Shown here piece after piece: positions 9,640 through 20,300 of a DNA stretch of 64,000 nucleotides. The DNA lies in contig CP136063.1 of NCBI GenBank assembly GCA_032622095.1, positions 61,827,897 through 61,891,896 of the forward strand, in the 5' to 3' direction. Source of the DNA: Siphonodentalium dalli (taxonomy: Eukaryota > Mollusca > Scaphopoda > Gadilida > Siphonodentaliidae). The translations under genes were made by a program, and so were the position numbers. Numbering within the stretch: the first letter of the stretch is position 1; the number at the start of each line of letters is the position of its first letter. The notes under the pieces are model-generated. The model had not been told where the DNA came from. It saw only the letters and a list, made by a program, of their open reading frames with translations, and searched no databases.

Positions 9640-10094
9640 TGTGAGGTAATGACACATGTATATAGTAGGTACAAGTCTTTATTATGTTGTGAATAAGATA
9701 TGCAGTGTGTACAAATATAATGATCAATAGTCGCCGCGAATTGGTGTCCCCGAATGGGTGATGCCTGGTGTGAATGATGCCTGGATATGATCTAGGTATG
9801 AGATGAGTCTAGTGAAAGCATGATGTGATGGGATGTAGTTGTTTCTTATATACTATTTGGGATGCATATTAGATGAGGTGTTTGGCAATACACATCGGGA
9901 TTGGTTCTTCCGTTATGGTCATCTCCCTTGACCATATTTGGGAGCCATCTTCATTGTGTGTATATCTTCGCTGAGAGTAAGACGTGTGAGGTTTCGAGAA
10001 CCGAACACGAATATCTGAGTTTGGGGTTTTATATATTGGGACATTCGTATAGTTTGAATCAAGTTGTGAGATTATAATGGGTAGTTATCTCACA
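9640..10094 (-). repeat. 3' LTR (left), copy 1
   Basis: 455 bp, TG...CA ends. On the minus strand, candidate TATA boxes are TATATAAAA at 10035-10027 and TATATAAG at 9852-9845. A polyadenylation signal AATAAA lies at 9683-9678, about 38 bp before the end of the LTR, implying a very short U5. It differs from the right LTR at one base I can see: GGTTTCGAGAACC here against GGTTTCGACAACC there. Confidence 0.92.
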
Positions 10095-10098
10095 TATG

Positions 10099-10108
10099 TC
10101 CCCCACCC
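10099..10108 (-). other. Polypurine tract next to the 3' LTR, copy 1
   Basis: The minus strand reads GGGTGGGGGA followed by CATA and then the LTR. One T interrupts the purines. The position is that expected for the primer of plus-strand DNA synthesis. Its exact boundaries are not determined. Confidence 0.55.
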
Positions 10109-10612
10109 GTGTAAGATTTTTAGCGCAGCGGAAAATCTTATGTAACATCAAAATTATGGACCTAACTGGGGTAATTGTGATTATGTAATGTGGATGAGGC
10201 TGAAATGAAGTATAATAACATTGATTGTGGTGAAGTTATGATTAATACATGTGGAACAAAGTTGTCTTAAAATGATGATATGCGATATTAAGTTGTCTTA
10301 AAGTGATGATACGCAATATTATGAGATTATGAAATAAATGGTGGGAAAAGCATATATGGGTTGGTATATAAAATGATCGTGCAAGCAGTCATAATGCGTG
10401 CTATATTGATATGTAGGCTAAGGTATGATAATAGAATATAGAGATACAAGTATGAGAAGTAATGAATATAACAATACGGTAATAGTGCATGGTATGTTTT
10501 GTCAATGATGAACATTGGTGATGTATTATATAAATGCATGTTGTATTGTTAATAAAATCATGACGATATGTATACATTCGGTATTGTGGTAACGAGAGAC
10601 CAAATGTTTCTC
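10109..10612. other. AT-rich non-coding stretch between 3' LTR and 180-bp repeats, copy 1
   Basis: No gene is supported. A 70-aa open frame (10327-10539, minus) is low-complexity and tyrosine-rich, without recognisable features. A short direct repeat, AAGTTGTCTTAAARTGATGATA, occurs twice near 10258 and 10293. Confidence 0.5.
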
Positions 10613-11152
10613 ATCTGCCGTCAATTGCACAGGGAATTGTTGAGAGCATGTGTCAGAGGTGAAATATTGTTTGGAGTGTGGTATATGAGACTTTGATTAA
10701 TGCGTTTGTTGATAGTTGGCGAGTTCCGTGACCAATGTTATTGAAGATAATCGGCGGTCAGTTGTTTAACTCTTGGGGTTGGCACGTGTCATATCTGCCG
10801 TTAATTGCTGAGGGAATTGTTGAGAGCATGGGTCAGAGGTGAAATATTGTTTGGAGTGTGGTATATGAGACTTTGATTAATGCGTTTGTTGATAGTTGGC
10901 GAGTTCCGTGACCAATGTTATTGAAGATAATCGGCGGTCAGTTGTCTAACTCTTGGGGTTGGCACGTGTCATATCTGCCGTTAATTGCTCAGGGAATTGT
11001 TGAGAGCATGGGTCAGAGGTGAAATATTGTTTGGAGTGTGGTATATGAGTCATTAATTAATGCATTTGTTGATAGGTGGGGAGATCCGTGACCAATGCTA
11101 TTGAAGATAATCGGCGGTCAGTTGTCTAACTCTTGGGGTTGGCACGTGTCAT
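10613..11152 (-). repeat. Three tandem 180-bp repeats in the env 3' untranslated region, copy 1
   Basis: Copies start at about 10613, 10793 and 10973, with a period of exactly 180 bp. The first two are nearly identical; the third differs at several positions near its middle. Each contains TCTGCCG, AGGGAATTGTTGAGAGCATG and GATAATCGGCGGTCAGTTGT blocks. The repeats lie between the env stop and the LTR, so they are in the 3' UTR of every element transcript. Possible roles include an enhancer or an RNA export element; nothing in the sequence decides this. Confidence 0.85.
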
Positions 11153-11263
11153 AATGGCGTTATTATATGCAGCTGACGTGGTATGCATGCAGTAACGATA
11201 TTAGAATTAGTCTGTGGGTTTGTGCCCCTTATAGGAAAAAAAATGGTATTATTGGGAAAATGA

Positions 11264-13453
11264 TCAATATAGATTAAGTGGTGGGTTATGGATGGACGCG
11301 TGAGTTTTCATTATTTTCATAGGTCGTAGTGTGGATGATTCTTCATCGACATCTCGCGGGTGTTTTTTGGGAAATGTCAAATCTTCTTGTGTGATTTGTA
11401 TTTGAGGTTCCTTAGCTGGAGACAAATGAATATCTTTCGTGGCTTCATTGGGTATTGGTGGGGTTAGTCTGTGACGAAGTTGCATATCAGTTCCCTTTAT
11501 CATTTGGTTAAGTTTATTTCGTCGCTTTGCGATTTTAATTCGTCGCGTGTTGTGATTGCGTTGAGTCTGGTATTGGGAAATTTTCGTGATACACTGAATA
11601 ATGTATTTGCGACTTGAGATGGCAATCAGTAAAATTAATACGAACGTAATGACCGCGGGAATGATAATTTGGTAATAATCCTGTTTTTTCTTTTGTTTGA
11701 TGGGTTGCAGGGATGTGACTGTTTGCAGAAAATCATATAATGATAGTTGCTTTATGGGGGGTAACTTGTTTGGAATCGATACTTGAGGGGGCAAGTTATG
11801 AATTTGGGAAAATAATGGCTTCCATTGTGGCAATTTATGTAATTCAATAGTTGATTGTAATTGGGTTATTTGTGTCTTGATGGTGATGTTTGATGAGTTC
11901 AAAGTTGTGAATGCAATTAGTTTGATACTGGCTGATGTAGCTATGCACCTTGGTGGTAAAGTTATCGTTGCGATGGGGGGTAAAATTGTGATTCTATACG
12001 GTCGTTTTCTTAAGAGATTGTGATGACAGTTTACTGTAAATGTATGAGCTTTCGTGGTTGTTATAAGCCATGTACATGCCGCCAGCTTAATAGCGGATGG
12101 TAAATTATACTGAGGGTAAATGGCTATAGGGCAATTTGTGGCGGTATTTTTTGTATCATTGGTGAATATGTTGAGTAGGCAGTTATGATTATGTGATGCG
12201 GCGATTGAAATTTTTTGAATTTTACAATATGGTAATTTGTTTAAAATACACGGGTGATTGTCACCAATGGTGGTATATTTGGATCGGTCGGGAGATAATA
12301 GCAGGTAATTATGAGTAATATCGATTCGGGCAACTGTATATTTATTGTTGTGTCTGAGTCTTGGGTCTCGAGGGTCTAATGGATAAAAAAATGGTATAGC
12401 GCGGAATATGTCAAACTGCATTCTGATATCGCGTAAATAAATTGTTATGGTAATGATTAGTCTGCTGTCTGTGAGTATGGTTTGTGTCTTCAAATGTTGG
12501 TAATATTTTGCAATTCCCGATTCTATGGGGAATGGTAACTTCAAATGGGCTGGAAGTAATTTCGTTATACTGTCAAGTGCCTTTTTTAAATGTATTGGGC
12601 TTATGATCTCCGGTGTAAATCGGTGGTTAATTAGAGAGGCAATTTGAACTTTAAGATGTCGCAAATATAATTTTGCTTGGATAACATCTTGTTGTATTTC
12701 GTGTAATATTACTAGAAATTTAGCGTTGATGATTGTGAATATTTCAATTGTATGCACATGTTTTTGGGTTCGATGTGTTTCTTTTCGAAGTGTGGCTTGA
12801 ATATTGGATATTGTTGTTGATAATGTGTTGACTCGTTGGCGATTTTCGTTTGAAATGACGCGTGTTATATTCATGATAGAATAAGCGGTTTGAGTATCGT
12901 GTTGGATTTTTTTTTGGTTTTGGTAGAGGGTTCGTATGTTATCTTCTACATGTGTAATATCTGACATCGAAGGGGTGCCAAATAAAAACTTAGCTATATC
13001 GCTTATTACGGGTAATATTGCTCGTTTGAGTCTTTTGGTATTATGGAGTTGATAATAATTATGATATTCATATTGGATTTGTTTTGTTTCCGTGAGAGCC
13101 GCTGCTAATTCAGTTTGTAAATCTGTCAAAATGTTGATGAGATTAAAGTTAATGTTATTTGTCTCGTTCCTGAATGGAGGTTTGTTATGGTGATATGTGC
13201 TTTGATGAAACGTGGCACAAATGCTATTGAGTTTATTTTGGGCCATCCTTATGTCGGTAGCTAGTCTTGCTATGTAGGTATAATATGGTGTGAGTTCGAT
13301 GAGAAAACTGAGATCCCAATTTTCATTTGAGACAGCAATTTGCCGGTGATGCAAAAATAACATGTTCTGTCGAGTTAACATAGCGTCACTAGTTTGAAAG
13401 CCGATGATAAGTATGAAGAGGGTCGCTTTAACGAAGTTTTCTTTAGGCTTCAT
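11264..13453 (-). CDS. env: Envelope glycoprotein, baculovirus-F-like class I fusion protein (729 aa from the preferred start)
   Basis: It would be displayed on particles or the cell surface and drive membrane fusion. The frame opens at 13540, but I prefer the ATG at 13453 (residue 30 of the longer frame). It follows a strong 3' splice site (TATTTTTACTTATAG, ending 13467) and begins a good signal peptide: basic start, then KATLFILIIGF and an alanine near the cut. Numbering by the longer frame, a furin-type site RLKR is at 170-173, followed at once by fusion peptide AILPVISDIAKFLFG, whose KFLFGT ending is typical of baculovirus F and errantivirus Env. Helical, coiled-coil-like sequence follows to about 290. 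A membrane anchor lies at about 625-643, with a 115-residue basic and proline-rich tail. The frame has no breaks. Confidence 0.88.
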   Translation of the reverse strand: MKPKENFVKATLFILIIGFQTSDAMLTRQNMLFLHHRQIAVSNENWDLSFLIELTPYYTYIARLATDIRMAQNKLNSICATFHQSTYHHNKPPFRNETNNINFNLINILTDLQTELAAALTETKQIQYEYHNYYQLHNTKRLKRAILPVISDIAKFLFGTPSMSDITHVEDNIRTLYQNQKKIQHDTQTAYSIMNITRVISNENRQRVNTLSTTISNIQATLRKETHRTQKHVHTIEIFTIINAKFLVILHEIQQDVIQAKLYLRHLKVQIASLINHRFTPEIISPIHLKKALDSITKLLPAHLKLPFPIESGIAKYYQHLKTQTILTDSRLIITITIYLRDIRMQFDIFRAIPFFYPLDPRDPRLRHNNKYTVARIDITHNYLLLSPDRSKYTTIGDNHPCILNKLPYCKIQKISIAASHNHNCLLNIFTNDTKNTATNCPIAIYPQYNLPSAIKLAACTWLITTTKAHTFTVNCHHNLLRKRPYRITILPPIATITLPPRCIATSASIKLIAFTTLNSSNITIKTQITQLQSTIELHKLPQWKPLFSQIHNLPPQVSIPNKLPPIKQLSLYDFLQTVTSLQPIKQKKKQDYYQIIIPAVITFVLILLIAISSRKYIIQCITKISQYQTQRNHNTRRIKIAKRRNKLNQMIKGTDMQLRHRLTPPIPNEATKDIHLSPAKEPQIQITQEDLTFPKKHPRDVDEESSTLRPMKIMKTHASIHNPPLNLY

Positions 13454-13466
13454 ATCGCTTGCACCC

Positions 13467-13482
13467 CTATAAGTAAAAATAT
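13467..13482 (-). promoter_or_regulatory. Predicted 3' splice site for spliced env mRNA, copy 1
   Basis: The minus strand reads TATTTTTACTTATAG then GGGTGCAAGCG, a pyrimidine-rich tract ending in AG. The exon would begin at 13466, with the env signal-peptide ATG 13 nt inside it. It pairs naturally with the donor at 23857. Retroviral and errantiviral env genes are expressed from a spliced RNA. Confidence 0.6.
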
Positions 13483-13540
13483 AGGTGTGTATTAGCGGGT
13501 TAGCCGGTATCTGATTATAAAGATAGATTCGCGTGGGCAT

Positions 13541-15580
13541 GGCTTATATGGGTTAACTGGTTTGATTAATCAATGAGATTTTTCGGCTGGTGTAAGTTTA
13601 CTGTTTACTGTGTATCTGGGTACCCCCAGAAATCGACGAAATATGACGTCACGCGATGCCAGTGTGTGTACCAATTAGCCGCGCTGCGTGCGCTAAGCAT
13701 GTCGACGAAGGTAATTAGTGGTATAGCGGTATAAATGCGTTGGCCATTACGGCTGTGAATTATCTTTGATAGCTGTTTGTGCCTATATAATTTAACGTGG
13801 GCTACATCGTGCTAATGCAGATTGGTTTCATTGAAAATATCACATGGACATCTGAATGTGAACGACAAGTGGTATTGCTGTATTATTTATAAAAATGTAT
13901 GTGTCATAGGGTGTAGGTATACCAACAGTCATGTCAATATGGATATCAAAAGGCATATGAATAAATGCGTATTGTGTACTGCTATATATAGGTTCTTATT
14001 GCTATATTTGACATGATTATTGGCGGAAATTTTTGTTGATTGTATAGTATTAGGGGAGTGCAATTGACGCATGGAATAGTAGTTCTATCTATATTGTAAT
14101 GATAATATTTGATCGCGCATTGTCACGCGGCTCTGGTTATCTTGGCGGTGGGGGGGGGGGGGGGGGGGGGGTATGTATACAATATCGTCGTGTTGGGAGA
14201 TATTTTGCATGGTGTTCTATATCGGTAGCATTGTATATGAATGGTAATTGTATGTTCCTATTTAATTGTATTGATATATTTGAACAAAATGTGTTTCTGA
14301 CGTGATATTTTGTTCCTGGACAAATTATATCGGAAATTTGTATTCCGTTGTCCTATTGGAACAACTCGATGATTGTACGTGTGTGGGATTTGGATGAAGA
14401 AACTTGATGCTTCTATATACGTGGGTTCTATACATCGTTTCGCCTTAATGAATAGTAATGGTAGTATGAACTGATGTTGGACATGTGTTAATTTGAGTTA
14501 TAAGATCCGATATACGGCGTATATGAATATGTTATTAATGACAGTTAATCATTGGCAAGTATATTTGACAATAATATATGGGGTAGGGAAGAATATGAAA
14601 AATATTGCTTAAGGACTGACAATATTTGTGTCGTTTGGGATAAAGTGCACATGGTGAGCCTATTTTGGCACTGTATATGCACATTTTGGTAAGCGGCGGT
14701 ATTGGGTGAAGTTTGTACGTGAATTTCGTGTTCACGTGTATTGGATTTTTGTTTTATGCACGATATAGATGCATGTGGGGTCCGTGTATTGCGCGTTACA
14801 TGTATGTAAGAGTGAGCTTCAGTTAGCTCTGTACATGTATCTGGGATTTTTATGCACGATTGTGTACTGTGTGTTCTATACATGTTAAGTTAACTGGGCC
14901 TTGATTGGCCGTTAACATGTACGTTGTATTTGGAGATTTTCTTGTGGAAGGGCGTTCGGGTATCATGGGAATTGGATGGGGAATTGTATCTCACTAGATA
15001 CGTGGGGGGGGGGGGGGGGGGGTAAGCGTACTAAATCGTTAAGGAAGGTTCACCTATCGGTGTTCATGTCGTAATAATTGGTGTGTGTGTGTCACTTAAG
15101 TTTGTTATTATGATACACTTGTGAGGTTGTGAACCTTGGTTAATTATTTCATCTAAATAGGATTATTTGAGTTTGATGAATAATTATGGATAGTTTTGGT
15201 TATGTTATGAGGCAGAAAAATTGGCTGGGTAATGTTTGTTTATGTTATTAGTTTATGTTGAAATATTCCTATTTATTGATATGATACTTGTGTAATATAT
15301 TTTTATTGTATTTATTTATTTTATTTTTTTGAGGGAAGCAAGTTTTAGCCCTGTGTGCATGGTGCACCGATGCACACTGGACTTGCCAGCATTGAGTTAT
15401 ATCTGATTATTAGATGATGTTTAGTGTGTTTATTTATCATTGGATATTATGTTTAGATGTATCGAAGAGATATCGCTTGATAGCTGGTTAGATGTTAGCG
15501 GGAACAGGGGTTTGTAATATATATTTGAGATAGATAGTGCCTAGCATGTCCCTCGGGAATCTTCGAGAGTGCTTGCTTGG
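13541..15580. other. Gene-poor region upstream of env, with two long G homopolymers, copy 1
   Basis: I see no confident gene. A minus-strand frame of 112 aa (14545-14883) has an ATG and is open in both copies, but it has no recognisable domain. A plus-strand 64-aa frame (13822-14016) is broken by a one-base indel in copy 2. G tracts of 22 (14150-14171) and 19 (15004-15022) on the plus strand differ in length from copy 2 (26 and 15). A perfect hairpin with arms GTGTGCAT and ATGCACAC lies at 15353-15377, nested inside GCAAG/CTTGC arms (15338-15342 and 15382-15386). Confidence 0.5.
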
Positions 15581-15583
15581 TTT

Positions 15584-15620
15584 GGCACAGCGTCCCGATT
15601 CCATACGGACGCTATCTGCC
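15584..15620 (+). promoter_or_regulatory. Inverted repeat just upstream of the antisense TATA box, copy 1
   Basis: Perfect 7-bp arms AGCGTCC (15589-15595) and GGACGCT (15607-15613) are extended by GGCA (15584-15587) and TGCC (15617-15620). The TATA box follows 14 bp later. It could be an operator-like protein site for the antisense promoter, or an RNA hairpin in the sense transcript. Confidence 0.45.
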
Positions 15621-15633
15621 AATATGAGATAAG

Positions 15634-15641
15634 TATATAAG
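15634..15641 (+). promoter_or_regulatory. TATA box of the antisense ORF, copy 1
   Basis: TATATAAG lies 48 bp upstream of the ATG at 15689, so transcription would be expected to start near 15664. The identical octamer is a candidate TATA box in the element's own LTR on the other strand. Confidence 0.5.
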
Positions 15642-15688
15642 GTGTGTGTGACTTATCGACAAGGGTTATTTCTGACATAATTTTCATT

Positions 15689-15964
15689 ATGTCTGATTAC
15701 CTGCGATTTTTGGAGGCTGAGGTTGCTGTGTTAGAAACGAGCCAATATGAGGTAACAATGCAATATGTGGATCACATATTGGCATTTTATGATGTTATAG
15801 TTGCTGTGTGCCTGGCTGGAGGGACCAGTATAGATTGGGCACGGTATTTGAGTACCGTGTCTGAATTAGAACGATGCCACAAGGTGATAAATCTCCGGCT
15901 GGAGATTATAGATGAGAGGCAGAGGATAATAGACCTATGGAGCCAACATCGGAGAGTGCTATAA
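15689..15964 (+). CDS. Antisense ORF of 91 aa inside the LTR element, unknown function
   Basis: It is encoded on the strand opposite to gag, pol and env, in the gap between pol and env. The frame stays open upstream to a GTG at 15644, but the ATG at 15689 is the natural start given the TATA box at 15634. The protein is acidic to neutral and probably all-helical: it has heptad-like patterns around LRFLEAEVAVLETSQYEV and around the C-terminal LRLEIIDERQRIIDLW, with a hydrophobic, cysteine-containing middle (FYDVIVAVCLAGG). No family is recognised. Antisense genes in retroviruses are rare (HTLV-1 HBZ is the known case), so the context is notable. It is identical in copy 2, but the copies are too young for that to show selection. 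Confidence 0.45.
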   Translation: MSDYLRFLEAEVAVLETSQYEVTMQYVDHILAFYDVIVAVCLAGGTSIDWARYLSTVSELERCHKVINLRLEIIDERQRIIDLWSQHRRVL

Positions 15965-16460
15965 GAAGATGTTGGTGTGACTGCTGCCCCTGAAGAATTC
16001 GGACCGTCCCTGGATCAAGAGCTGGCTTGCATTCTGCAAGCTGGCACGGTGTTTAGCCAACAATAACATGAATTGAATTGTTTTTGTGGTTATTCACCGT
16101 GTTAGCCTGTAGAAATAACATCTTGCTGATAAATTCAGTGAAAAGAAATGTATTTTTGTTGTTGTTGTTGTTGTTATTGTTGTAATCGTGGTAATGGCCC
16201 AAAGGTGTTAATATTGGTTGAGATACAAAGAGTAACTTTTGTAAACGTGCTAAATCGCCAAAGATTATTTAATTATAGTCTAAGATTGGTTGAAATGTAA
16301 AGAGATAAATATATTATTAGACCGCTGCCAAGAGTTCAATACTGTTATTGATTGGATTATCTAAGTTTTAGAATGAAGAGCGTTTGTTTGTTCGAGGGGT
16401 GGGGCGGTGTAATGGTGACTTTCATATTAGGATTGGGAAATACTGAATATCTGGGTGATG
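15965..16460. other. Non-coding stretch after the antisense ORF, copy 1
   Basis: No gene is seen. It contains a GTT trinucleotide run at about 16155-16182 and a CTTGCATTCTGCAAG hairpin near 16026-16040. GAT/AATAAA-like signals for the antisense transcript are weak here; the nearest clear plus-strand AATAAA is near 17043. Confidence 0.45.
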
Positions 16461-16910
16461 CATGCCGTGGTTAATATTCCACACGCCATATAACAAAAGG
16501 CGTTTAGTGGCAGTTTTAGGGTGTCATGACCTAAAATAAGGTCGGACAAATGTCCGTTACAATGAGATAGGGATTGGGGAAGTGTTGTTGATGGGATAAA
16601 TGCCGTGGTTTATGTACCAATCGCTCTATAATGAAGAGCGTTTTGTGGCGGTATTGGGGGGGGGGTGATATTGAGGGAAATATGCCGTGATTATTGTATC
16701 AACTACTATATAATATATATAGTGTATTGTGGCGTTGGTGGGTGGGGGTGTCTACATTGAGGGATAATATGCCGTGGTTTCTGTACCAATCGTTCTTATG
16801 ATAAAGAGCGTTGTTTGGCAGGAGGGGGGGGGGGTGGTATTGAGGGAAATATGCCGTGATCACTGTATAACCTACTGTATAATATATAGTGTATTGTAGC
16901 GTTCGTTTGC
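16461..16910. repeat. Array of about five hairpin-bearing repeats (80-140 bp each), copy 1
   Basis: Each repeat starts near ATGCCGTGRT, followed by an inverted repeat and a G-rich tract. The inverted arms differ between repeats yet still pair: ACGCC/GGCGT (about 16482-16502), CGCTCT/AGAGCG (about 16621-16640), ACTATATA/TATATAGT (about 16704-16722), CGTTCT/AGAGCG with one G-U pair (about 16791-16810) and ACTGTATA/TATATAGT (about 16873-16890). Repeats 2 and 4 are alike, as are 3 and 5, suggesting duplication of a pair. G runs of 9-11 follow most repeats. The region lies just after pol in the element's sense. Confidence 0.6.
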
Positions 16911-17374
16911 TATGTCAATGAATATATGATTGAGTTAAGCATATTGGAGGGAATGGAAATGTAACTGAGTCATGAACGGGAGTTTGCGATATTTCGGAGA
17001 TTGGTGCGAGAGACAATGATCGACATATTGGCATGTTTCGTGAATAAACAATTTATTCAAAGACGCCGAGTGTCAGTCATTAGCGAAAGATATATATTAC
17101 ATGTCGGTTAAATTTACTTCGGCATCATGACTCAATGTACACTTGTTAGCGATAATTGAATTAGAGATTTGGGAAACGAGATGATGCCCTGTTTAATGAT
17201 CATACCACTGGTGTGAACGAAGTTTATCGTTTGGGTGTCTATCTCTGTGCCGAAGGGGGTGGGATGGGAGAATTGCAGTAGGGTTATGCCTTTGTAAGAC
17301 CTGTTTTATATAATATTAATAAAAGTTATGTAAATTATCTATCATTAGTGATTGTGAGATACTTTGATACATGA
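16911..17374. other. Non-coding stretch between the hairpin array and the pol stop, copy 1
   Basis: I see no gene, repeat or clear regulatory site apart from plus-strand AATAAA sequences at about 17043 and 17318 that could end an antisense transcript. Confidence 0.4.
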
Positions 17375-20300
17375 CTATGAATGTTCGATATCAGTTGTCA
17401 TCTGATATAAATCATATGTTTCCGTACTTTCGTTTGACCAATTTGTCGAACGGCTGTCGGGTGATGTATATTGGAAGGAATTAGAAAACGATGAATCTTT
17501 AGGCGTGTGTTTGGAGTATGGTGAAAATAATTTACGATGCCGGCCGCGTTTGTAATCTGCGCGATCCGATTTTGTGTCTGGCGTCGTACTATAAGAATTT
17601 TGTGTAATTAATTTGTGTTTTATGACATTTGGTTCCTGTGTTTGGGGCCTAGATTGGTCGCTGGGTGATAAATCCGGGGGTGATTGGCTGTCTGTTTTAT
17701 TAAAATGTTTCGAAGCCATGAGTCTGTTGGCTAATTCAGCCAATGGTATTGAAGAGCTGTCGTCTGTGTTTGAGCGCTCAAGTTGAGCGCGCTTAATTGC
17801 CGTGGTTTTGAGGTCATCGTCTGATTCCAATGTGGATTGAGAGCTATTATTATCGACAGTGGCTTCACTCGGTGGAAATGCAAATCGATTATGTCGTTTA
17901 TTTTTTAAGTGATTGGGAATTTGAGGTGTAGGCCAATCAATGGGGGATGGTTTGATGTGTTTAGCATGTGATTTTGTTAATTTAGCAGATAGGTCATGTC
18001 TTAATATGTAAGATATGGGGCCTGTCTGTTTCAAGATACGCCAAAACGGCTCATATTTAAATGAAAATTTGTGATTTGGTTGGTGGATTTTGTAATAGAC
18101 GGATTGGCCTATTTTAAAGGTTGGAATAGATCCACCTTTGTTCTGTTTGTGGTTGCGAGAGGCTGTTTCGAGAAGAGATTTTGTAGTTTTAAAAATAATG
18201 TGTTGATTTTGAAGCGTGGTGGCTAAAAAATCCTCTCCTAAATACTTTTCTCTGTGTGTTAAAATTCGGTCTATGCTTATCTGTGGTTCTCTAAAAAAAG
18301 TTAGAAAAAATGGTGAATGTGTATGTACACTGGAACAATGGAAGTTCATTGCTTGTGATGCATAATTTAGATATAGGTCCCAATTTTCTACATTTGCTTG
18401 GGTGATTGTTGAAATGATTGATGCTAGACTTCTATGCGAACGTTCTGATTTACCGTTACTTTGGGGTCTGTAGAACGAAGTGAGGCGGTGATTGATATGG
18501 TAATATTTACAAAATTCAGTGAAGGTAGAGTTTGCAAACTCGGACCCATTATCTGTTAATATTTCTTCAACTGATCCAAATAAAGTGAAATACTCTGAAT
18601 TCAATCTTTCTAAAATTGTATCCACCATTTTGTTAGGTAATGCGTATGCTAAAGTATGTAATGAAAATTGATCAATAATAGTTAAGATAAATCTATTTCC
18701 TGACTGTGTTTTGGGGGAAAATGGTCCCATAAGATCGATAGCTATGAGTTGTCCTGGCCTTGATGGGGCAGTGACTGGTTGAAGCGGGATTTTTGGATTA
18801 TAAGCATTTCGTTGTCGGCATGTATGACAATTGTTTATGTATGTGACAATTTTTGCAAACAACTGAGGTGTGTAATATCTGTTCCGTATGGTCGCGTATA
18901 GCGATTGTACCGCTCTATGGCCGAGACTGTGATATTGGGATATAACTTCTTGTGCTATTTTGTCCGTTATATATATACGTAATTTAGGTATGTCATTATA
19001 TATTGATATATAGTGTAGGATACCATCTTTGAGAATAAAGGTTTTTGCTAATTTTTCGGGTATATTTGTTGATTGCATTTGTTTGATAATCTCGGAGATT
19101 GTGTGGTCTCCTGATTGTTCATCTCTTATATTAGTTATAGGAGGAAGGACCGGGCTGTCGTCGAGATCAACTGGTGGTTCGGAATCCGTTTTCTGTTTTG
19201 GTTGTTTTTTTTGTTTTGAAAATTCCTGAATATCTTTCATGTCAAGTATATTAATATCCTGTACAAGGGGATTGGTGGGTGGATTTGGGTCGCTATCGGT
19301 GCAAGAATTGATGCACGGGTGTGTGTCGGGGTTTATCCGACTGCAAAAATCTGCCGTAACATTGTTCGTGCCTTTAATATAAGTAATTTTTGGGTTCAAT
19401 GCTGATATTTCCAAAAACCATTTTTGAATTTTTGTGTTTATCAGATCCTGTTTTTTAAACATGTGGATGAGGGGTAAGTGATCTGTTTTAATCTCTACTT
19501 GGGATCCTTGTAAGTAAAATTTAAATTGCCTTGCAAACGTATATATCGCGAATGCTTCTTTTTCCGTGACAGAATAATTCCTTTGTGATTTGTTAAGTTT
19601 TTTACTGGCGAACGCGATTGGTAGTTCAACGTGTTTATCATCTTGGCTATGAGCATATTGTGATAGTATCGCCCCGATACTATGTATAGATGCATCTACT
19701 GTCAGAATGAACAGTTTGTCGGGATTTGGGTAAGCTAAGATGGGGGCGGTTGCTAAGCTTTCTTTAAGCGCGTCGAACGCTGTTTGGCACGGCGCATCCC
19801 ACACAAATTTAGCATATTTGGCTGTGAGTTTGATTAAAGGCAATGCCGTCGATGCGAAAGTAGGAGAATATGACCTGTAAAAATTAAGAATTCCCAGTAA
19901 TCTGCGGACTTCTTTAACTGATTTCGGAGGTGGTAAAGACTTGATAATTGAAATTTTTTCAGGGTCAGGGGATGTGCCCTTGTCAGAAATAATATGCCCT
20001 AAAAATTTAACTTGTGGTTGGCAAAATTTAGATTTTGATAGTTTAACTATTAAGCCGTATTCCCTGAGTCTGTCAAATAATTTTGTGAGCTGCTGTATAT
20101 GCGTTTGAGGATCGGAGCTATGACAGATCAGGTCATCGACAAATCCTTCTACAAATGGTAAATCGTGTAGGGCCATGTTCATGAGTTTTAAAAAATACCC
20201 TGAGCTCGAGACATATCCCATCGGGGCTCTTTGATAACTGTATTGTCCTTCGGACGTATTCATAGTTAATATGGGAACAACTTCGGGTACGACTCCAATA

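Noticed and set aside
13822-14016. 64-aa plus-strand ORF in the LTR element
   Set aside because: A one-base indel breaks it in copy 2 and it has no domain.
14545-14883. 112-aa minus-strand ORF between env and pol
   Set aside because: It has an ATG and is open in both copies, but there is no recognisable domain or regulatory context, so I describe it only within the gene-poor region.
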